A DNA stretch of 64,000 nucleotides from Pseudomonas sp. UBA5706 (GTDB lineage Bacteria > Pseudomonadota > Gammaproteobacteria > Pseudomonadales > Pseudomonadaceae). The stretch covers positions 70,488 to 134,487 of the forward strand of contig NZ_DIHC01000026.1 of NCBI RefSeq assembly GCF_002419965.1, given 5' to 3'. Position 1 is the stretch's first letter, and each line of letters begins with the position of its first letter. This document shows positions 51,482 through 62,485 of the stretch, piece after piece. A model generated the notes under the pieces. That model was not told the origin of the DNA and made no database searches. It saw nothing but the letters and a program-made list of their open reading frames with translations. Position numbers and translations under genes: made by a program.

Positions 51482-52291
51482 ATGACTTATCTACTTCTGG
51501 CGGTGTTTGGCAGCTTCTCGGGAGTGACGACAGTGCTGTTCGGTTTTGGCGGCGGCTTTGTGGTCGTGCCGGTGTTGTATGGCGTGCTGGTCAGCGGCGC
51601 GGGCGGTGCGCTGGCCGAGCAAGCCGCCATGCACGTGGCCGTAGCGACCTCCACGTGCGTAATGATCGTCAATGCCGCGCTGAGCACCCGCCGATCAGCA
51701 CGCGCCGGGACCTTGCTCAAGACCTGGCTCTGGCCGCTGGCGGGTTTCATCGCCATCGGTTCATTGATTGGTGCCCTTGCAGCAGGCTTCGTCAGCGGTG
51801 CCGCGTTGCGTGTGGCGTTTGTGATCTACCTGGCAATCACCATTGTCGATTGCCTGTGCAGGCGCGGATTTGTCTCACAAGCGTGTCAGGGCGAACCACG
51901 TGGTCTTAGCCGCTGGAGCGTCGGCCCGGGCGGTATCGTCATCGGCGCCATCGCCACCTTTCTGGGGGTGGGCGGCAGTGTCATGACGGTTCCCCTGCTG
52001 CGCCGCAGCGGCTTGAGCATGACCCAGTCCACCGCCATGGCCAACCCGCTCAGCCTGCCGGTGGCATTGGTCGGCACAGCCACCTACATGCTGACGGGCC
52101 TGGGCAAAGCAGGCTTGGGCGCGGGGTATGTCGGCTACGTCAATCTCGGCGCCTTCGCCATTCTCACCGTAGCGGCGTGGCTCGGCATGCGCTTGGCGGC
52201 TCGATGGGTCGGACGCATCCCGGACCAACTGCATGCGCGGGCTTATGTCGGATTGTTGATGCTAGTGATGATCAGCATGGTTGTGGTGTGA
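51482..52291 (+). CDS. TSUP-family permease (TauE/SafE-like)
   Basis: This 269-residue inner-membrane protein has about eight hydrophobic segments and the duplicated domain seen in sulfite/organosulfur exporters; the signature-like GFGGGFVVVPVLYGVLVSG opens each repeat's pattern, with GVGGSVMTVPLLRRSGLSM in the second half. The frame is open from 51386 but the membrane protein starts at 51482 (MTYLLLAVFG). It probably moves a small organic or sulfur anion; substrate unknown. It is likely regulated by the divergent AraC gene. Confidence 0.88.
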   Translation: MTYLLLAVFGSFSGVTTVLFGFGGGFVVVPVLYGVLVSGAGGALAEQAAMHVAVATSTCVMIVNAALSTRRSARAGTLLKTWLWPLAGFIAIGSLIGALAAGFVSGAALRVAFVIYLAITIVDCLCRRGFVSQACQGEPRGLSRWSVGPGGIVIGAIATFLGVGGSVMTVPLLRRSGLSMTQSTAMANPLSLPVALVGTATYMLTGLGKAGLGAGYVGYVNLGAFAILTVAAWLGMRLAARWVGRIPDQLHARAYVGLLMLVMISMVVV

Positions 52292-52445
52292 CCCCGGCGC
52301 TGCTGGCGTCACGTCAACGGCAGTTGCGTGTCGCATCGGGTGCCGGCAGCTCAACGACGGGTTGAACAGCCTGGGTTTTCGCGAGACCCTTGGCCATCGC
52401 CTATTCAAGCAATGTCCGCATCCCACTCACTGCGCCCAGGTCATC

Positions 52446-53090
52446 ATGCAGCCCACCAAGCCCACCCTAATCCGTGAAACTTTTCCTGTCGGCCCGTTGC
52501 AGTGCAACTGCACGATCATTGGCGATCCGCTCACCCAGCAGGCGATCGTGGTCGATCCCGGTGGCGATCATGAACTGATTCTGGCAAAGCTCGCGGCTCA
52601 TGGTCTTAAGGTTGTGAGCATCATTCATACCCACGCGCATCTGGATCACTTCCTGGCGTCCGGGCGGCTGAAGGAAAAGACCGGGGCGACGTTGCATCTG
52701 CACAAGGAGGATCAGTTCCTGTGGGACAACCTCGAAACCCAGTGTCAGGTTTTTCGTGTTCCTTATGTGCCCGTCCCACCGCCGGATCGCTGGCTTGAGG
52801 ACGATGAGGAACTGGCCTGTGGATGCGGCGTGGCGTTGCACACGCCGGGGCATACGCCAGGGTCGATGAGCTTCTGGTTCGAGGATGCAAAACTGCTGAT
52901 TGCAGGCGATACCTTGTTCAAGCGTGGGATCGGGCGTACGGATTTGTGGGGTGGCGATCAGGCGACGATCACGCGCTCGATCAAGGAGCGGCTGTACACG
53001 CTGGATGAGGAGGCGACAGTGGTGACCGGGCATGGGCCGGACACGCGTTTGGGGGATGAAATGCGTGATAACCCCTTTGTCAGGGCGTGA
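52446..53090 (+). CDS. MBL-fold hydrolase (glyoxalase II-like, YcbL type)
   Basis: This 214-residue metallo-beta-lactamase-fold enzyme has THAHLDH (the HxHxDH zinc motif), the HTPGHTPGSMSF metal ligand, the Asp of LLIAGDTLF and the final His in VVTGHGPDTRLG. All zinc ligands are present. This short type lacks the C-terminal substrate domain of GloB and resembles YcbL, a thioester hydrolase. The ATG at 52446 is chosen by homology; the upstream open frame lacks a domain. Confidence 0.92.
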   Translation: MQPTKPTLIRETFPVGPLQCNCTIIGDPLTQQAIVVDPGGDHELILAKLAAHGLKVVSIIHTHAHLDHFLASGRLKEKTGATLHLHKEDQFLWDNLETQCQVFRVPYVPVPPPDRWLEDDEELACGCGVALHTPGHTPGSMSFWFEDAKLLIAGDTLFKRGIGRTDLWGGDQATITRSIKERLYTLDEEATVVTGHGPDTRLGDEMRDNPFVRA

Positions 53091-53202
53091 ATCGTTCAGG
53101 CGGTGTTAAGGAATTTTTGCCTACTGTCATGCTCTATAAGCGCACATGGCCACGGTTTTTTGACTGGTTGTGCCAAAGCAAGCAATACAGGAGCTTCCCT
53201 TG

Positions 53203-53901
53203 ATGTTTACCTTTCGCCGTTCAATCATCGCCGCCACCGCGCTCGCTGTCTTGTCTGGCTGCGCAACGCAAAATCCATACGACAATCAGGGGCAGGCACA
53301 GAATTCTGGCGGCGTCAGCAAGACTGCTAAGTACGGTGGCCTGGGCGCGCTGGCAGGGGCTGTCGCCGGTGCTGCGATCGACCACAATCATCGCGGCAAG
53401 GGCGCACTGATCGGCGCCGCAGTCGTGGGTGCCGGTGCAGCGGGTTACGGTTACTACGCCGACAAACAGGAAGCCGCCCTGCGCACCAGCATGGCCAACA
53501 CAGGCGTTGAAGTGCAACGTGAAGGCGACAACATCAAGCTGGTAATGCCGGGCAACATCACCTTCGCCACCGACTCGTCGGCGATCGCCAGCAGCTTCTA
53601 TTCGCCCCTGAACAACCTGGCCGGTTCCCTGAAGCAGTACAACCAGAACATGATTGAGATCGTTGGTTATACCGACAGCACCGGCAGCCGCCAGCACAAC
53701 ATGGATTTGTCGCAACAGCGCGCTCAGAGCGTGGCGACATACCTGACTTCGCAAGGGGTAGACGCTGCTCACCTGTCGGTGCGTGGTGCAGGTCCGGATT
53801 CGCCGATCGCCAGCAACGCCGATGTTAACGGTCGCGCTCAGAACCGTCGTGTCGAGGTCAACCTCAAGCCTATTCCTGGTCAGCAGTACCAGCAGCAGTA
53901 A
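53203..53901 (+). CDS. OmpA-family outer-membrane lipoprotein (YiaD-like)
   Basis: The protein has 232 residues with a lipoprotein signal (lipobox LSGC after a basic MFTFRRSIIAATALAV start). A glycine-zipper stretch follows (GGLGALAGAVAGAAIDHNHRGKGALIGAAVVGAGAAGYG). The C-terminal OmpA domain has the peptidoglycan-binding DSTGSRQHNMDLSQQRA and NRRVEVNL motifs. It links outer membrane to cell wall. A terminator follows 17 bases on. Confidence 0.93.
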   Translation: MFTFRRSIIAATALAVLSGCATQNPYDNQGQAQNSGGVSKTAKYGGLGALAGAVAGAAIDHNHRGKGALIGAAVVGAGAAGYGYYADKQEAALRTSMANTGVEVQREGDNIKLVMPGNITFATDSSAIASSFYSPLNNLAGSLKQYNQNMIEIVGYTDSTGSRQHNMDLSQQRAQSVATYLTSQGVDAAHLSVRGAGPDSPIASNADVNGRAQNRRVEVNLKPIPGQQYQQQ

Positions 53902-53918
53902 GTGGTTGATGTACCCTG

Positions 53919-53942
53919 AACCCCGGCCTTCGTGCCGGGGTT
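53919..53942 (+). terminator. Intrinsic terminator after the OmpA-family gene
   Basis: A 9-bp stem AACCCCGGC / GCCGGGGTT is followed by TTAC, giving a TTTT tract. Confidence 0.85.
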
Positions 53943-54027
53943 TTACGTTCATGTGCGAGGCTTAAACTCGTTCCTGACCTTTTTTACCCGCCCTGCAAAG
54001 CCATGCGGCGACAGGACGCTTCGACGC

Positions 54028-54930
54028 TCAGTGCTTCGGGTAACGCTCATGCATCTGCCCTAACAGCACGTCCTTGTCTTCCCACAGGCGGTTGATCCAC
54101 TGCTGAAACTCGGCTCGGTACGCAGCGTCCTGGTCATAACTCTTGCCAATGAACTGCGCAGGGATCGGCACTTGCTCAAAATGCGCAACCACCTCGCGAA
54201 CCCTTCCACATAGCAAGTCCCAGTATCCCGGCTGACCGGCGGGGTAGTGAATGGTCACGTTGACGATGGATTCCAGCTGCTCGCCCATGGCGTCCAGCAC
54301 GAAGGCAATGCCGCCGGCCTTGGGTTTGAGCAGGTAGCGAAACGGTGAGGCCTGATGGGCGTGTTTGCCTTTGGTGAAGCGCGTGCCCTCTGCGAAGTTG
54401 AAGATGCCTACCGGGTTGTTGCGAAACTTCGCGCAGGTGCGGCGGGTGGTTTCCAGATCCTTGCCTTTCTTTTCCGGGTGCTTGGCCAGATAGGCCTTGC
54501 TGTAACGCTTCATGAACGGAAAGCCCAACGCCCACCATGCGAGACCGATCACCGGCACCCAGATCAGCTCCTGCTTCAGAAAGAATTTCAACGGACGAAT
54601 GCGCCGGTTCAGCATGTATTGCAAAACCATGATGTCCACCCAGCTCTGGTGGTTGCTGGTCACCAGGTATGAGTGCTGGTAATCCAGACTCTCAAGGCCA
54701 CTGAGGTGCCAGCGAGTGTGGCCAAGCAGGTTCATCCAGGCGTTGTTGTTGCTGATCCAGGCTTCGTGGATATGGCTCATCAGCCAGTCGGTGAGCTTCT
54801 GCGCAGCGGGGAAGGGCAGGCATAGCTTGAAGATTGCGACAATGAACAGCGGCGTGCAGCAGACAATCGTATTGAGCGCCAACAGCAGCGAGGCAATGAC
54901 GCCGCGCAAGGGGGCAGGCAGCAAATCCAT
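54028..54930 (-). CDS. YihG-type lysophospholipid/polyketide-like acyltransferase (PlsC family)
   Basis: This 300-residue inner-membrane protein has an N-terminal hydrophobic segment and the acyltransferase box TSNHQSWVDIMVL (NHx4D) near residue 92, with FAEGTRFTKGKHAHQ as the second box. It matches YihG, a poly(A)-linked or LPA acyltransferase in E. coli. The frame opens at 54999, but the ATG at 54930 (MDLLPAPLRG) precedes the first membrane span naturally. It is 81 bases from the pta stop on the same strand. Confidence 0.9.
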   Translation of the reverse strand: MDLLPAPLRGVIASLLLALNTIVCCTPLFIVAIFKLCLPFPAAQKLTDWLMSHIHEAWISNNNAWMNLLGHTRWHLSGLESLDYQHSYLVTSNHQSWVDIMVLQYMLNRRIRPLKFFLKQELIWVPVIGLAWWALGFPFMKRYSKAYLAKHPEKKGKDLETTRRTCAKFRNNPVGIFNFAEGTRFTKGKHAHQASPFRYLLKPKAGGIAFVLDAMGEQLESIVNVTIHYPAGQPGYWDLLCGRVREVVAHFEQVPIPAQFIGKSYDQDAAYRAEFQQWINRLWEDKDVLLGQMHERYPKH

Positions 54931-55011
54931 GGGGGGCGAACTCCGAAGATCAAGCAGCCGCCGGTGGGTGCCGGCGGCATTATGGTGGGTGAAGGCCAAT
55001 GCAAGGCGACT

Positions 55012-57105
<2,094 letters not shown>

Positions 57106-57150
57106 GCGGGCTTCTCAATGGTGAGCGTGCAAAGGCCCCGGTGTGGTGAC

Positions 57151-57225
57151 GTACGAAAAGCGGCTGCGCTCGCCCATGCTGCGTTAAGGCAGGCTCAAGC
57201 TTCGCTCGACAACGTTTCATACGAA
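57151..57225. repeat. Degenerate fragment of the 45.6-kb MITE family
   Basis: GTACGAAAAGCGGCTGCGCTCG and ATGCTGCGTTAAGGCAGGCTC match the reverse complement of the right half of the 139-bp element with few changes. An imperfect inverted end is near GTTTCATAC. It lies directly upstream of pta. Confidence 0.6.
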
Positions 57226-57278
57226 CCCCAATCAGCCAGTGGACCGGATAAAACAGGACGCTGTTCAGTCGCAGCGTC

Positions 57279-57518
57279 TCAACGGGGCACAAGGTTATCG
57301 CTATCTGCCCTCTGCGCGCACCAGCCACAGTGAAACGAGCGACCTATTTTTTCCTGTCGCTGGCGTGCATCGAGCACCCATGCCCGGGACTACCAGGGTG
57401 GTTGATGGCGCAGGTGCTGGGTATGACCGCAGGAGAGTCGAGCGACCCAATGACCGTCTTCGTCACAATGAAAGGCGGTAATCGTGATGTCGCTTTGAGG
57501 CTCAATGGGTTCGTGCAA
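57279..57518 (-). pseudogene. DUF3565 gene interrupted by an in-frame TAG
   Basis: The minus strand encodes ITAFHCDEDGHWVARLSCG, then HTQHLRHQPPW, a TAG at 57390-57392, and continues SRAWVLDARQRQEKIGRSFHCGWCAQ to a TGA at 57279. This is the DUF3565 zinc-ribbon-like family, which has Gln or Asn directly after PPW, so CAG to TAG is likely. No ATG is seen upstream; a TTG at 57518 might have been the start. The plus-strand frame 57330-57536 is a shadow of this gene. DUF3565 genes are common pta neighbours in pseudomonads, which supports the call. Confidence 0.75.
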
Positions 57519-57610
57519 GCGGGGCCGTCCGTCTGAGTTGCGTTCGCTTTCGCGCGAGTGCTTGGTTAGACTGGTTCGCTCATATCTCTATTTGCAAAAG
57601 GTCTTGCCCC

Positions 57611-58096
57611 ATGCCGATCGCCGCCAACAAGGCTGTCTCCATTGACTATACCCTGACCAATGACGCTGGTGAGGTCATCGACAGTTCTGCCGGCGGCGCG
57701 CCGCTGGTTTACCTGCAAGGTGCAGGTAACATCATTCCGGGTCTGGAAAAGGCACTGGAAGGCAAAGACATCGGTGATGAACTGAAAGTCGCCATCGAGC
57801 CCGAAGACGCCTACGGCGAATACTCGGCCGAGCTGGTCAGCACCCTGAACCGCAGCATGTTCGAAGGTGTCGACGAACTGGAAGTCGGCATGCAGTTCCA
57901 CGCTTCCGCCCCGGACGGCCAGATGCAGATTGTCACCATCCGCGACTTGGACGGCGACGATGTGACAGTCGATGGCAACCACCCGCTGGCCGGTCAACGC
58001 CTGAATTTCCAGGTCAAGATCGTGGCCATCCGTGATGCCAGCGAGGAAGAACTCGCCCATGGCCACGTACATGGCGAAGGTGGTCATCACCACTGA
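57611..58096 (+). CDS. slyD: FKBP-type peptidyl-prolyl isomerase SlyD
   Basis: This 161-residue protein starts MPIAANKAVSIDYTLTNDAGE. The FKBP core (GAPLVYLQGAGNIIPGLEKAL, PEDAYGEYS) flanks the IF chaperone insert. A His-rich C-terminus (HGHVHGEGGHHH) binds Ni2+/Zn2+, as known for SlyD. It is a folding helper and a nickel-handling protein. It stands alone, next to the DUF3565 pseudogene. Confidence 0.95.
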   Translation: MPIAANKAVSIDYTLTNDAGEVIDSSAGGAPLVYLQGAGNIIPGLEKALEGKDIGDELKVAIEPEDAYGEYSAELVSTLNRSMFEGVDELEVGMQFHASAPDGQMQIVTIRDLDGDDVTVDGNHPLAGQRLNFQVKIVAIRDASEEELAHGHVHGEGGHHH

Positions 58097-58227
58097 TTTG
58101 TCCTGCTAAGCTGAAGTGAGCTGGCAAGGCGTCCTCGCGGGCTTCGTGAAACTGTTTTGTTTTCACGGCCTGTCAGGGCGCTTTTTTCGGCCTATGATTT
58201 TTGTATGCAGAGCAGGGGAGCTTCGTC

Positions 58228-58710
58228 ATGAGTGTATTTCACAAGCTGAAATTAAAAGCTCTGGATGGCCAAGAACTGCCTCTCGCACCCCTAAAGGGCA
58301 AAGTGGTGCTGGTGGTCAATGTGGCCTCCAAATGCGGTCTTACGCCGCAATATGCCGCGCTCGAAAGGCTCTATCAGCAATACAAAGACAGGGGCTTCAG
58401 CGTCCTGGGCCTGCCTTGTAACCAGTTCGCGGCACAGGAACCCGGTTCGCAGGAGCAGATTCAGCAATTCTGCTCGCTGAACTACGGAGTCACGTTCCCA
58501 CTGGGCGACAAGCTCGAAGTGAACGGCCCTCATCGTCACCGGCTATATCAGATTCTGGCGGGCGAAGGCGCTGAATTTCCGGGGGACATCACCTGGAATT
58601 TCGAGAAGTTTCTTGTGGGGCAGGATGGCCGCGTCCTTGCGCGTTTCTCGCCGCGTACCACGCCGGATGATCCTTCGGTGATCCAGGCGATCGAAAAGGC
58701 GCTGCGCTGA
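58228..58710 (+). CDS. Glutathione peroxidase (thioredoxin-dependent type)
   Basis: The protein has 160 residues. The catalytic Cys is in NVASKCGLTPQY, followed by LGLPCNQFAAQEPGS with the resolving-type Cys, and WNFEKFLVGQDG near the C-terminus. It has Cys, not selenocysteine. It removes peroxides with thioredoxin or glutathione. The ATG at 58228 (MSVFHKLKLKALDG) has GGGGAGC upstream; the ORF opens at 58201. Confidence 0.94.
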   Translation: MSVFHKLKLKALDGQELPLAPLKGKVVLVVNVASKCGLTPQYAALERLYQQYKDRGFSVLGLPCNQFAAQEPGSQEQIQQFCSLNYGVTFPLGDKLEVNGPHRHRLYQILAGEGAEFPGDITWNFEKFLVGQDGRVLARFSPRTTPDDPSVIQAIEKALR

Positions 58711-58994
58711 TTCCAACCCGCCTGCCCGGCACGCCCACCTTCGGTTTTTGAACGCTGACCTCAGGGCGATCAAGGCCCCGTCACAACGGGCAAAGCATGG
58801 CTTTCTCATTTAGCGCTACCGCTCGAAGCGATCCCCACCGCCGGGACGTGCACGTCAGAGTGTCTTGCCAGCCAGCGGTCATCCAAGGCTTTCCCTCGCT
58901 TTAAACGTTAATCACCCAAATCAATAGTGCTGTGCATCGTGCGCCAGGCGGCCCATTCTGTGGGTTTGATTTTCCCTATCGTCGAGGACGTTGC

Positions 58995-60098
58995 ATGCCG
59001 GTCAAAGCCTTGTTCAAACCCTTTCATCTGGGCAGCCTGGAGCTAACGACGCGGGTGGTGATGGCACCGATGACGCGTTCTTTCTCGCCAGGCGGTGTGC
59101 CCAATGCACAAGTTATCGAGTATTACCGTCGCCGCGCTGCCGCAGGTGTTGGCCTGATCATCACCGAAGGCACCACGGTCGGTCATAAGGCGTCCAATGG
59201 ATATCCCGCTGTTCCGCAGTTCTTCGGCGAAGCCGCATTGGCAGGCTGGAAGAAGGTGGTCGAAGCCGTTCATCGCGAGGGCGGCAAAATCGTCCCCCAG
59301 CTATGGCACGTGGGCGCTGTGCGTCGGCTCGGTACCGAGCCCGATGGCAGCGTGCCGGCTTACGGTCCGACTGAAAAACTCAAGGACGGCAACGTCGTGG
59401 TTCACGGCATGAGCAAACAGGACATTGCCGACGTTATCGCGGCATTTGCTCAAGCCGCCAGAGACGCACAAGCCATCGGCATGGATGGCGTAGAGATTCA
59501 CGGCGCACATGGCTACATCGTTGATCAGTTTTTCTGGGAGGGCACTAACCAGCGCGTCGATGAATACGGCGGTGATCTGGCCCGCCGTTCTCGTTTTGCC
59601 ATCGAGTTGATTCAGGCCGTGCGCGCAGCCGTCGGCCCCGATTACCCGATCATCTTCCGGTATTCGCAGTGGAAGCAGCAGGACTACAGCGCGCGGCTGG
59701 TGCAAACGCCAGAGGAATTGGGCGCCTTCCTCAAGCCGCTTTCAGACGCAGGGGTGGACATTTTCCATTGCTCGACGCGTCGTTTTTGGGAGCCAGAGTT
59801 CGAAGGTTCCGATCTGAATCTGGCAGGCTGGACGCGCAAGCTGACCGGTAAACCGACCATCACTGTCGGCAGCGTCGGTCTGGACGGTGAGTTTTTGCAG
59901 TTCATGGTCAATACGGACAAGGTCGCGCAGCCAGCCAGCCTGGAAAATCTGCTCAAACGCCTGAATGCTGAGGAATTCGATCTGGTGGCGGTAGGTCGCG
60001 CGCTGTTGGTCGATCCGGACTGGGCTTTGAAAGTGCGTGACGGTCGCGAAGGCGACATTTTGCCGTTCAGCCGCGATGCGTTGGGTAAGTTGGAGTAA
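58995..60098 (+). CDS. Old yellow enzyme-type NADH:flavin oxidoreductase
   Basis: This 367-residue FMN-dependent TIM-barrel reductase begins KALFKPFHLGSLELTTRVVMAPMTRSFS. It has VGLIITEGTTVG, the substrate-binding HGAHGYIVDQFFWEGTNQRVDEYGG and the C-terminal VAVGRALLVDPDWALKV. It reduces activated alkenes, such as enones and xenobiotics; the physiological substrate is unknown. The frame opens at 58932 but the family start is at 58995 (MPVKALFKPF). It is single, with no regulator beside it. Confidence 0.92.
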   Translation: MPVKALFKPFHLGSLELTTRVVMAPMTRSFSPGGVPNAQVIEYYRRRAAAGVGLIITEGTTVGHKASNGYPAVPQFFGEAALAGWKKVVEAVHREGGKIVPQLWHVGAVRRLGTEPDGSVPAYGPTEKLKDGNVVVHGMSKQDIADVIAAFAQAARDAQAIGMDGVEIHGAHGYIVDQFFWEGTNQRVDEYGGDLARRSRFAIELIQAVRAAVGPDYPIIFRYSQWKQQDYSARLVQTPEELGAFLKPLSDAGVDIFHCSTRRFWEPEFEGSDLNLAGWTRKLTGKPTITVGSVGLDGEFLQFMVNTDKVAQPASLENLLKRLNAEEFDLVAVGRALLVDPDWALKVRDGREGDILPFSRDALGKLE

Positions 60099-60166
60099 GG
60101 GATTGGCGTTTCGCCCTGTGGTTTGGCTCTGTGAGCGTGAGGTTGTTCACGGATGCGGCAGACCCG

Positions 60167-61339
60167 TTACCACGGTGTCACTGACATTATGCTTTCGCGA
60201 GGCTCGCTGGCGTCTCGCAGGTGACGCTCAAAGGCATCGATGACTTGCGCCCAGCCTTGGTGCCCGGCGTGCTGTCGGGCATTCAAACGCACACGGCGCA
60301 GCGTTTCATCGTCCTCCAGCATCCAGCGCGCGGCATCGATGAAGCCCTCTTCATCCCCCGGCATGGCCACCACACCGTTGTGACCGTGGCGAATGTGCTG
60401 GCTCGCCGCCGCTTCGTCATAGGCAACTACGCCTAGCCCCGAGGCCAGCGCTTCAAGGACGACATTGCCGAACGTCTCGGTCATGCTCGGAAACAGAAAC
60501 AGATCCCCCGACGCATAGTGGGCCGCAAGGGCTTCGCCACGCTGAGTACCGCAGAAGAATGCATCAGGCAATTGCCGTTGCAACGTTGCTTGCACCGGGC
60601 CATCGCCGACAATGACCAGCTTCAGGCGCTTGCGAGGATAGGCGGCAGTCAAGGTGTCGAAGGTGGTTTTGAGCAAGCCCAGGTTCTTTTCCGGCGCCAG
60701 CCGTCCCACGTGCAGAACGGCTGTATCGCAAGGCCCCAGCCCCCACTGCTCGCGCAGTACGCTCGAACGTCTGGAAGGATGAAACAGCTGACAGTCCACC
60801 CCTCGCGCTAACAGCTCAAGGCGTTCGAAGCCCCGTCGCGCCAGTTCGGTCTTCTGGCTCACGCTTGGCACGAGCGTTGAGTTGGAGCGGTTGTGAAACC
60901 AGCGCAGATATGACGTCAGCAGTCGGGTCATGAGGCCCAGCCCGTACTGCTCCATGTACTGCTGGAAGTGGGTGTGAAAACCGCTGACGATCGCGATCCG
61001 CAGCCGCCGCGCCGCCCTCAACGCCGCCAGCCCCAATGGCCCTTCGGTGGCGATATACAGCACATCCGGCCGATTGCGCTGCCAACGGCGCAACAGTTTG
61101 TGCATCGACAACTGGCCCCATTGCAACCCCGGATACCCCGGGATCGGCCAGCCGCGACATAACATCAAGTCATCCCCGCAGGCATGCGACTCATCTTCGC
61201 TTTGTCGCGGCCGAACCACCTCTACCCGATGCCCCCGAAGCCGCAACCCGTCGCACAGCCTGCTCAGCGTATTGGCCACGCCGTTGATTTCAGGTGCGTA
61301 GGTTTCGGTAATGAGGGTGACGTGGAAGGATTTATTCAT
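60167..61339 (-). CDS. GT4-family glycosyltransferase
   Basis: This 390-residue cytosolic/peripheral GT-B enzyme has an N-terminal VTLITETYAPEINGVANTLSRL (acceptor domain), VGDGPVQATLQRQL, and the donor-binding SMTETFGNVVLEALASGLGVV (the ExxxxxxxE retaining signature). It resembles glycosyltransferases that glycosylate lipids such as diacylglycerol, but that cannot be decided here. It marks the end of the conserved backbone; downstream of it, base composition and gene type change. Confidence 0.9.
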   Translation of the reverse strand: MNKSFHVTLITETYAPEINGVANTLSRLCDGLRLRGHRVEVVRPRQSEDESHACGDDLMLCRGWPIPGYPGLQWGQLSMHKLLRRWQRNRPDVLYIATEGPLGLAALRAARRLRIAIVSGFHTHFQQYMEQYGLGLMTRLLTSYLRWFHNRSNSTLVPSVSQKTELARRGFERLELLARGVDCQLFHPSRRSSVLREQWGLGPCDTAVLHVGRLAPEKNLGLLKTTFDTLTAAYPRKRLKLVIVGDGPVQATLQRQLPDAFFCGTQRGEALAAHYASGDLFLFPSMTETFGNVVLEALASGLGVVAYDEAAASQHIRHGHNGVVAMPGDEEGFIDAARWMLEDDETLRRVRLNARQHAGHQGWAQVIDAFERHLRDASEPRESIMSVTPW

Positions 61340-61887
61340 GACAGCGAGTTTCAGATGAAAGCATTGCGCTCGTGTTGCGACTCGGTGATGGATTTGTGAC
61401 GGATGTATATGAGTGAGCGCAGGCGATGGGTTGAGCGAATAATTAATGTCTTACACGATCTCTAATAGGGTGTGATGCTTGTTGGGCAGGGATGTTCCTT
61501 GAGTGATCAGGGCAAGCTCATGCTGGTCAACCGGCATTTGTCCAATCCGAATAGGCATGTCTCCACTGACACACCGGGCAATGACGCACCCGGCAAAACG
61601 GACGTTTCGCAGACGTAGAGCTGTCAGCCATGTTGCGGAAGCAATGGTCTAACCACACAAAAGAACACCACCGCAATCGGCCATGCGAGCCGCGTACCGC
61701 TCAAATTTCCGCTGTAGCTTAGATACCACCCACATCGTCCGATTGGCTGCGGTGAACATCCCACAGGCATCCGTGGGCTGTACTCCGAAAGCCCGTCTCG
61801 GGGCTGCTTGTACACTTTCTGTCGTGTTTTGTATTTGCCTTTCTAGTTTCTTTTAGAAGTTTAAGTCTTTCGTTTTTCACATCAATT
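61340..61887. other. Atypical AT-richer gap at the start of the accessory island
   Basis: No convincing gene. A 48-codon plus-strand frame from 61474 to 61617 (MLVGQGCSLSDQGKLM...) and a minus-strand 62-codon frame from 61719 to 61907 (MTTLKARIDVKNERLK...) are open but unmatched. The second overlaps the hypothetical gene at 61888 and may be real because its first half is Lys-rich and compositionally like the toxin genes. Low confidence for both. Confidence 0.35.
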
Positions 61888-62184
61888 CTAGCTTTTAGCG
61901 TAGTCATTCAAGTCCTTAATACTTGGGTCTAGCCAAAGGTGAACGGCACGACAGCCGTGGCAGTACTCGACTTGGTTAAACTTACCAGGCTGCACTTTCT
62001 CAATGGCCACCCAGAAAGCTAGCGTTATGTCGTAATCCTGCCCTCGAAAATCGTTTAAAGTCTCAGGGTATTTACGGCCAGTGCCCTTGCCGATCCGCTT
62101 AAGCACCTGCCTGAAGCGCTTGTCAGTGATATGGCGGTGTCGTTCAAAGTCGCGCAACTCAGGGGACGTATCTGGCTGCGTCAT
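61888..62184 (-). CDS. Hypothetical protein downstream of the toxin-immunity genes
   Basis: This 98-residue protein is basic in its N-terminal half (RHRHITDKRFRQVLKRIGKG) and ends PSIKDLNDYAKS. Two cysteines lie in YCHGCRAVHLW. I do not recognise the family; it may be a further immunity-type or cassette-associated protein. An ATG at 62199 would add five residues. It lies 76 bases downstream of the first immunity gene on the same strand. Confidence 0.6.
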   Translation of the reverse strand: MTQPDTSPELRDFERHRHITDKRFRQVLKRIGKGTGRKYPETLNDFRGQDYDITLAFWVAIEKVQPGKFNQVEYCHGCRAVHLWLDPSIKDLNDYAKS

Positions 62185-62260
62185 TCTGGTTTCCTGCATC
62201 CGCAGTACATTTGGCTATTTGATGCTTTGGCCAAAAGACTATGGTTTGGGCCACCAAATA

Positions 62261-62485
62261 TCAGGCATTGCACGTTAGAAACAGTTCCATATCTCTGGGA
62301 AGCATAAACGAACAAAGCTCCTCTATAGCGCTTATTTGCTCCGAAGTAAGCCGGTAGTCGTATACGTAATCATCGTCTTTTTCCCAACCCATTATCGTTT
62401 TAAGATCGTCGACAGAAACCAGAATCTCCTTTTCAAAGGATGCGAGATCCTCGCCATCATGAACTCCCATAATCACATGCTTCAT
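62261..62485 (-). CDS. Putative immunity protein 1 (DUF7683-like)
   Basis: This 74-residue acidic protein reads MKHVIMGVHDGEDLASFEKE and VDDLKTIMGWEKDDDYVYDY, with an end EELCSFMLPRDMELFLTCNA. Its first codon overlaps the toxin stop (ATGA), the usual toxin-immunity linkage. It resembles the second immunity protein here (63500-63733) in MKxVI, IMGW, and a final LTCN-. It does not resemble classical Im3. Highly acidic composition suits binding to a basic RNase. The DUF number is from memory and uncertain. Confidence 0.75.
   Translation of the reverse strand: MKHVIMGVHDGEDLASFEKEILVSVDDLKTIMGWEKDDDYVYDYRLTSEQISAIEELCSFMLPRDMELFLTCNA

Noticed and set aside
57330..57536. A 68-codon plus-strand frame near slyD with a signal-like start
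   Set aside because: It lies antisense to the recognisable DUF3565 pseudogene and is its shadow.
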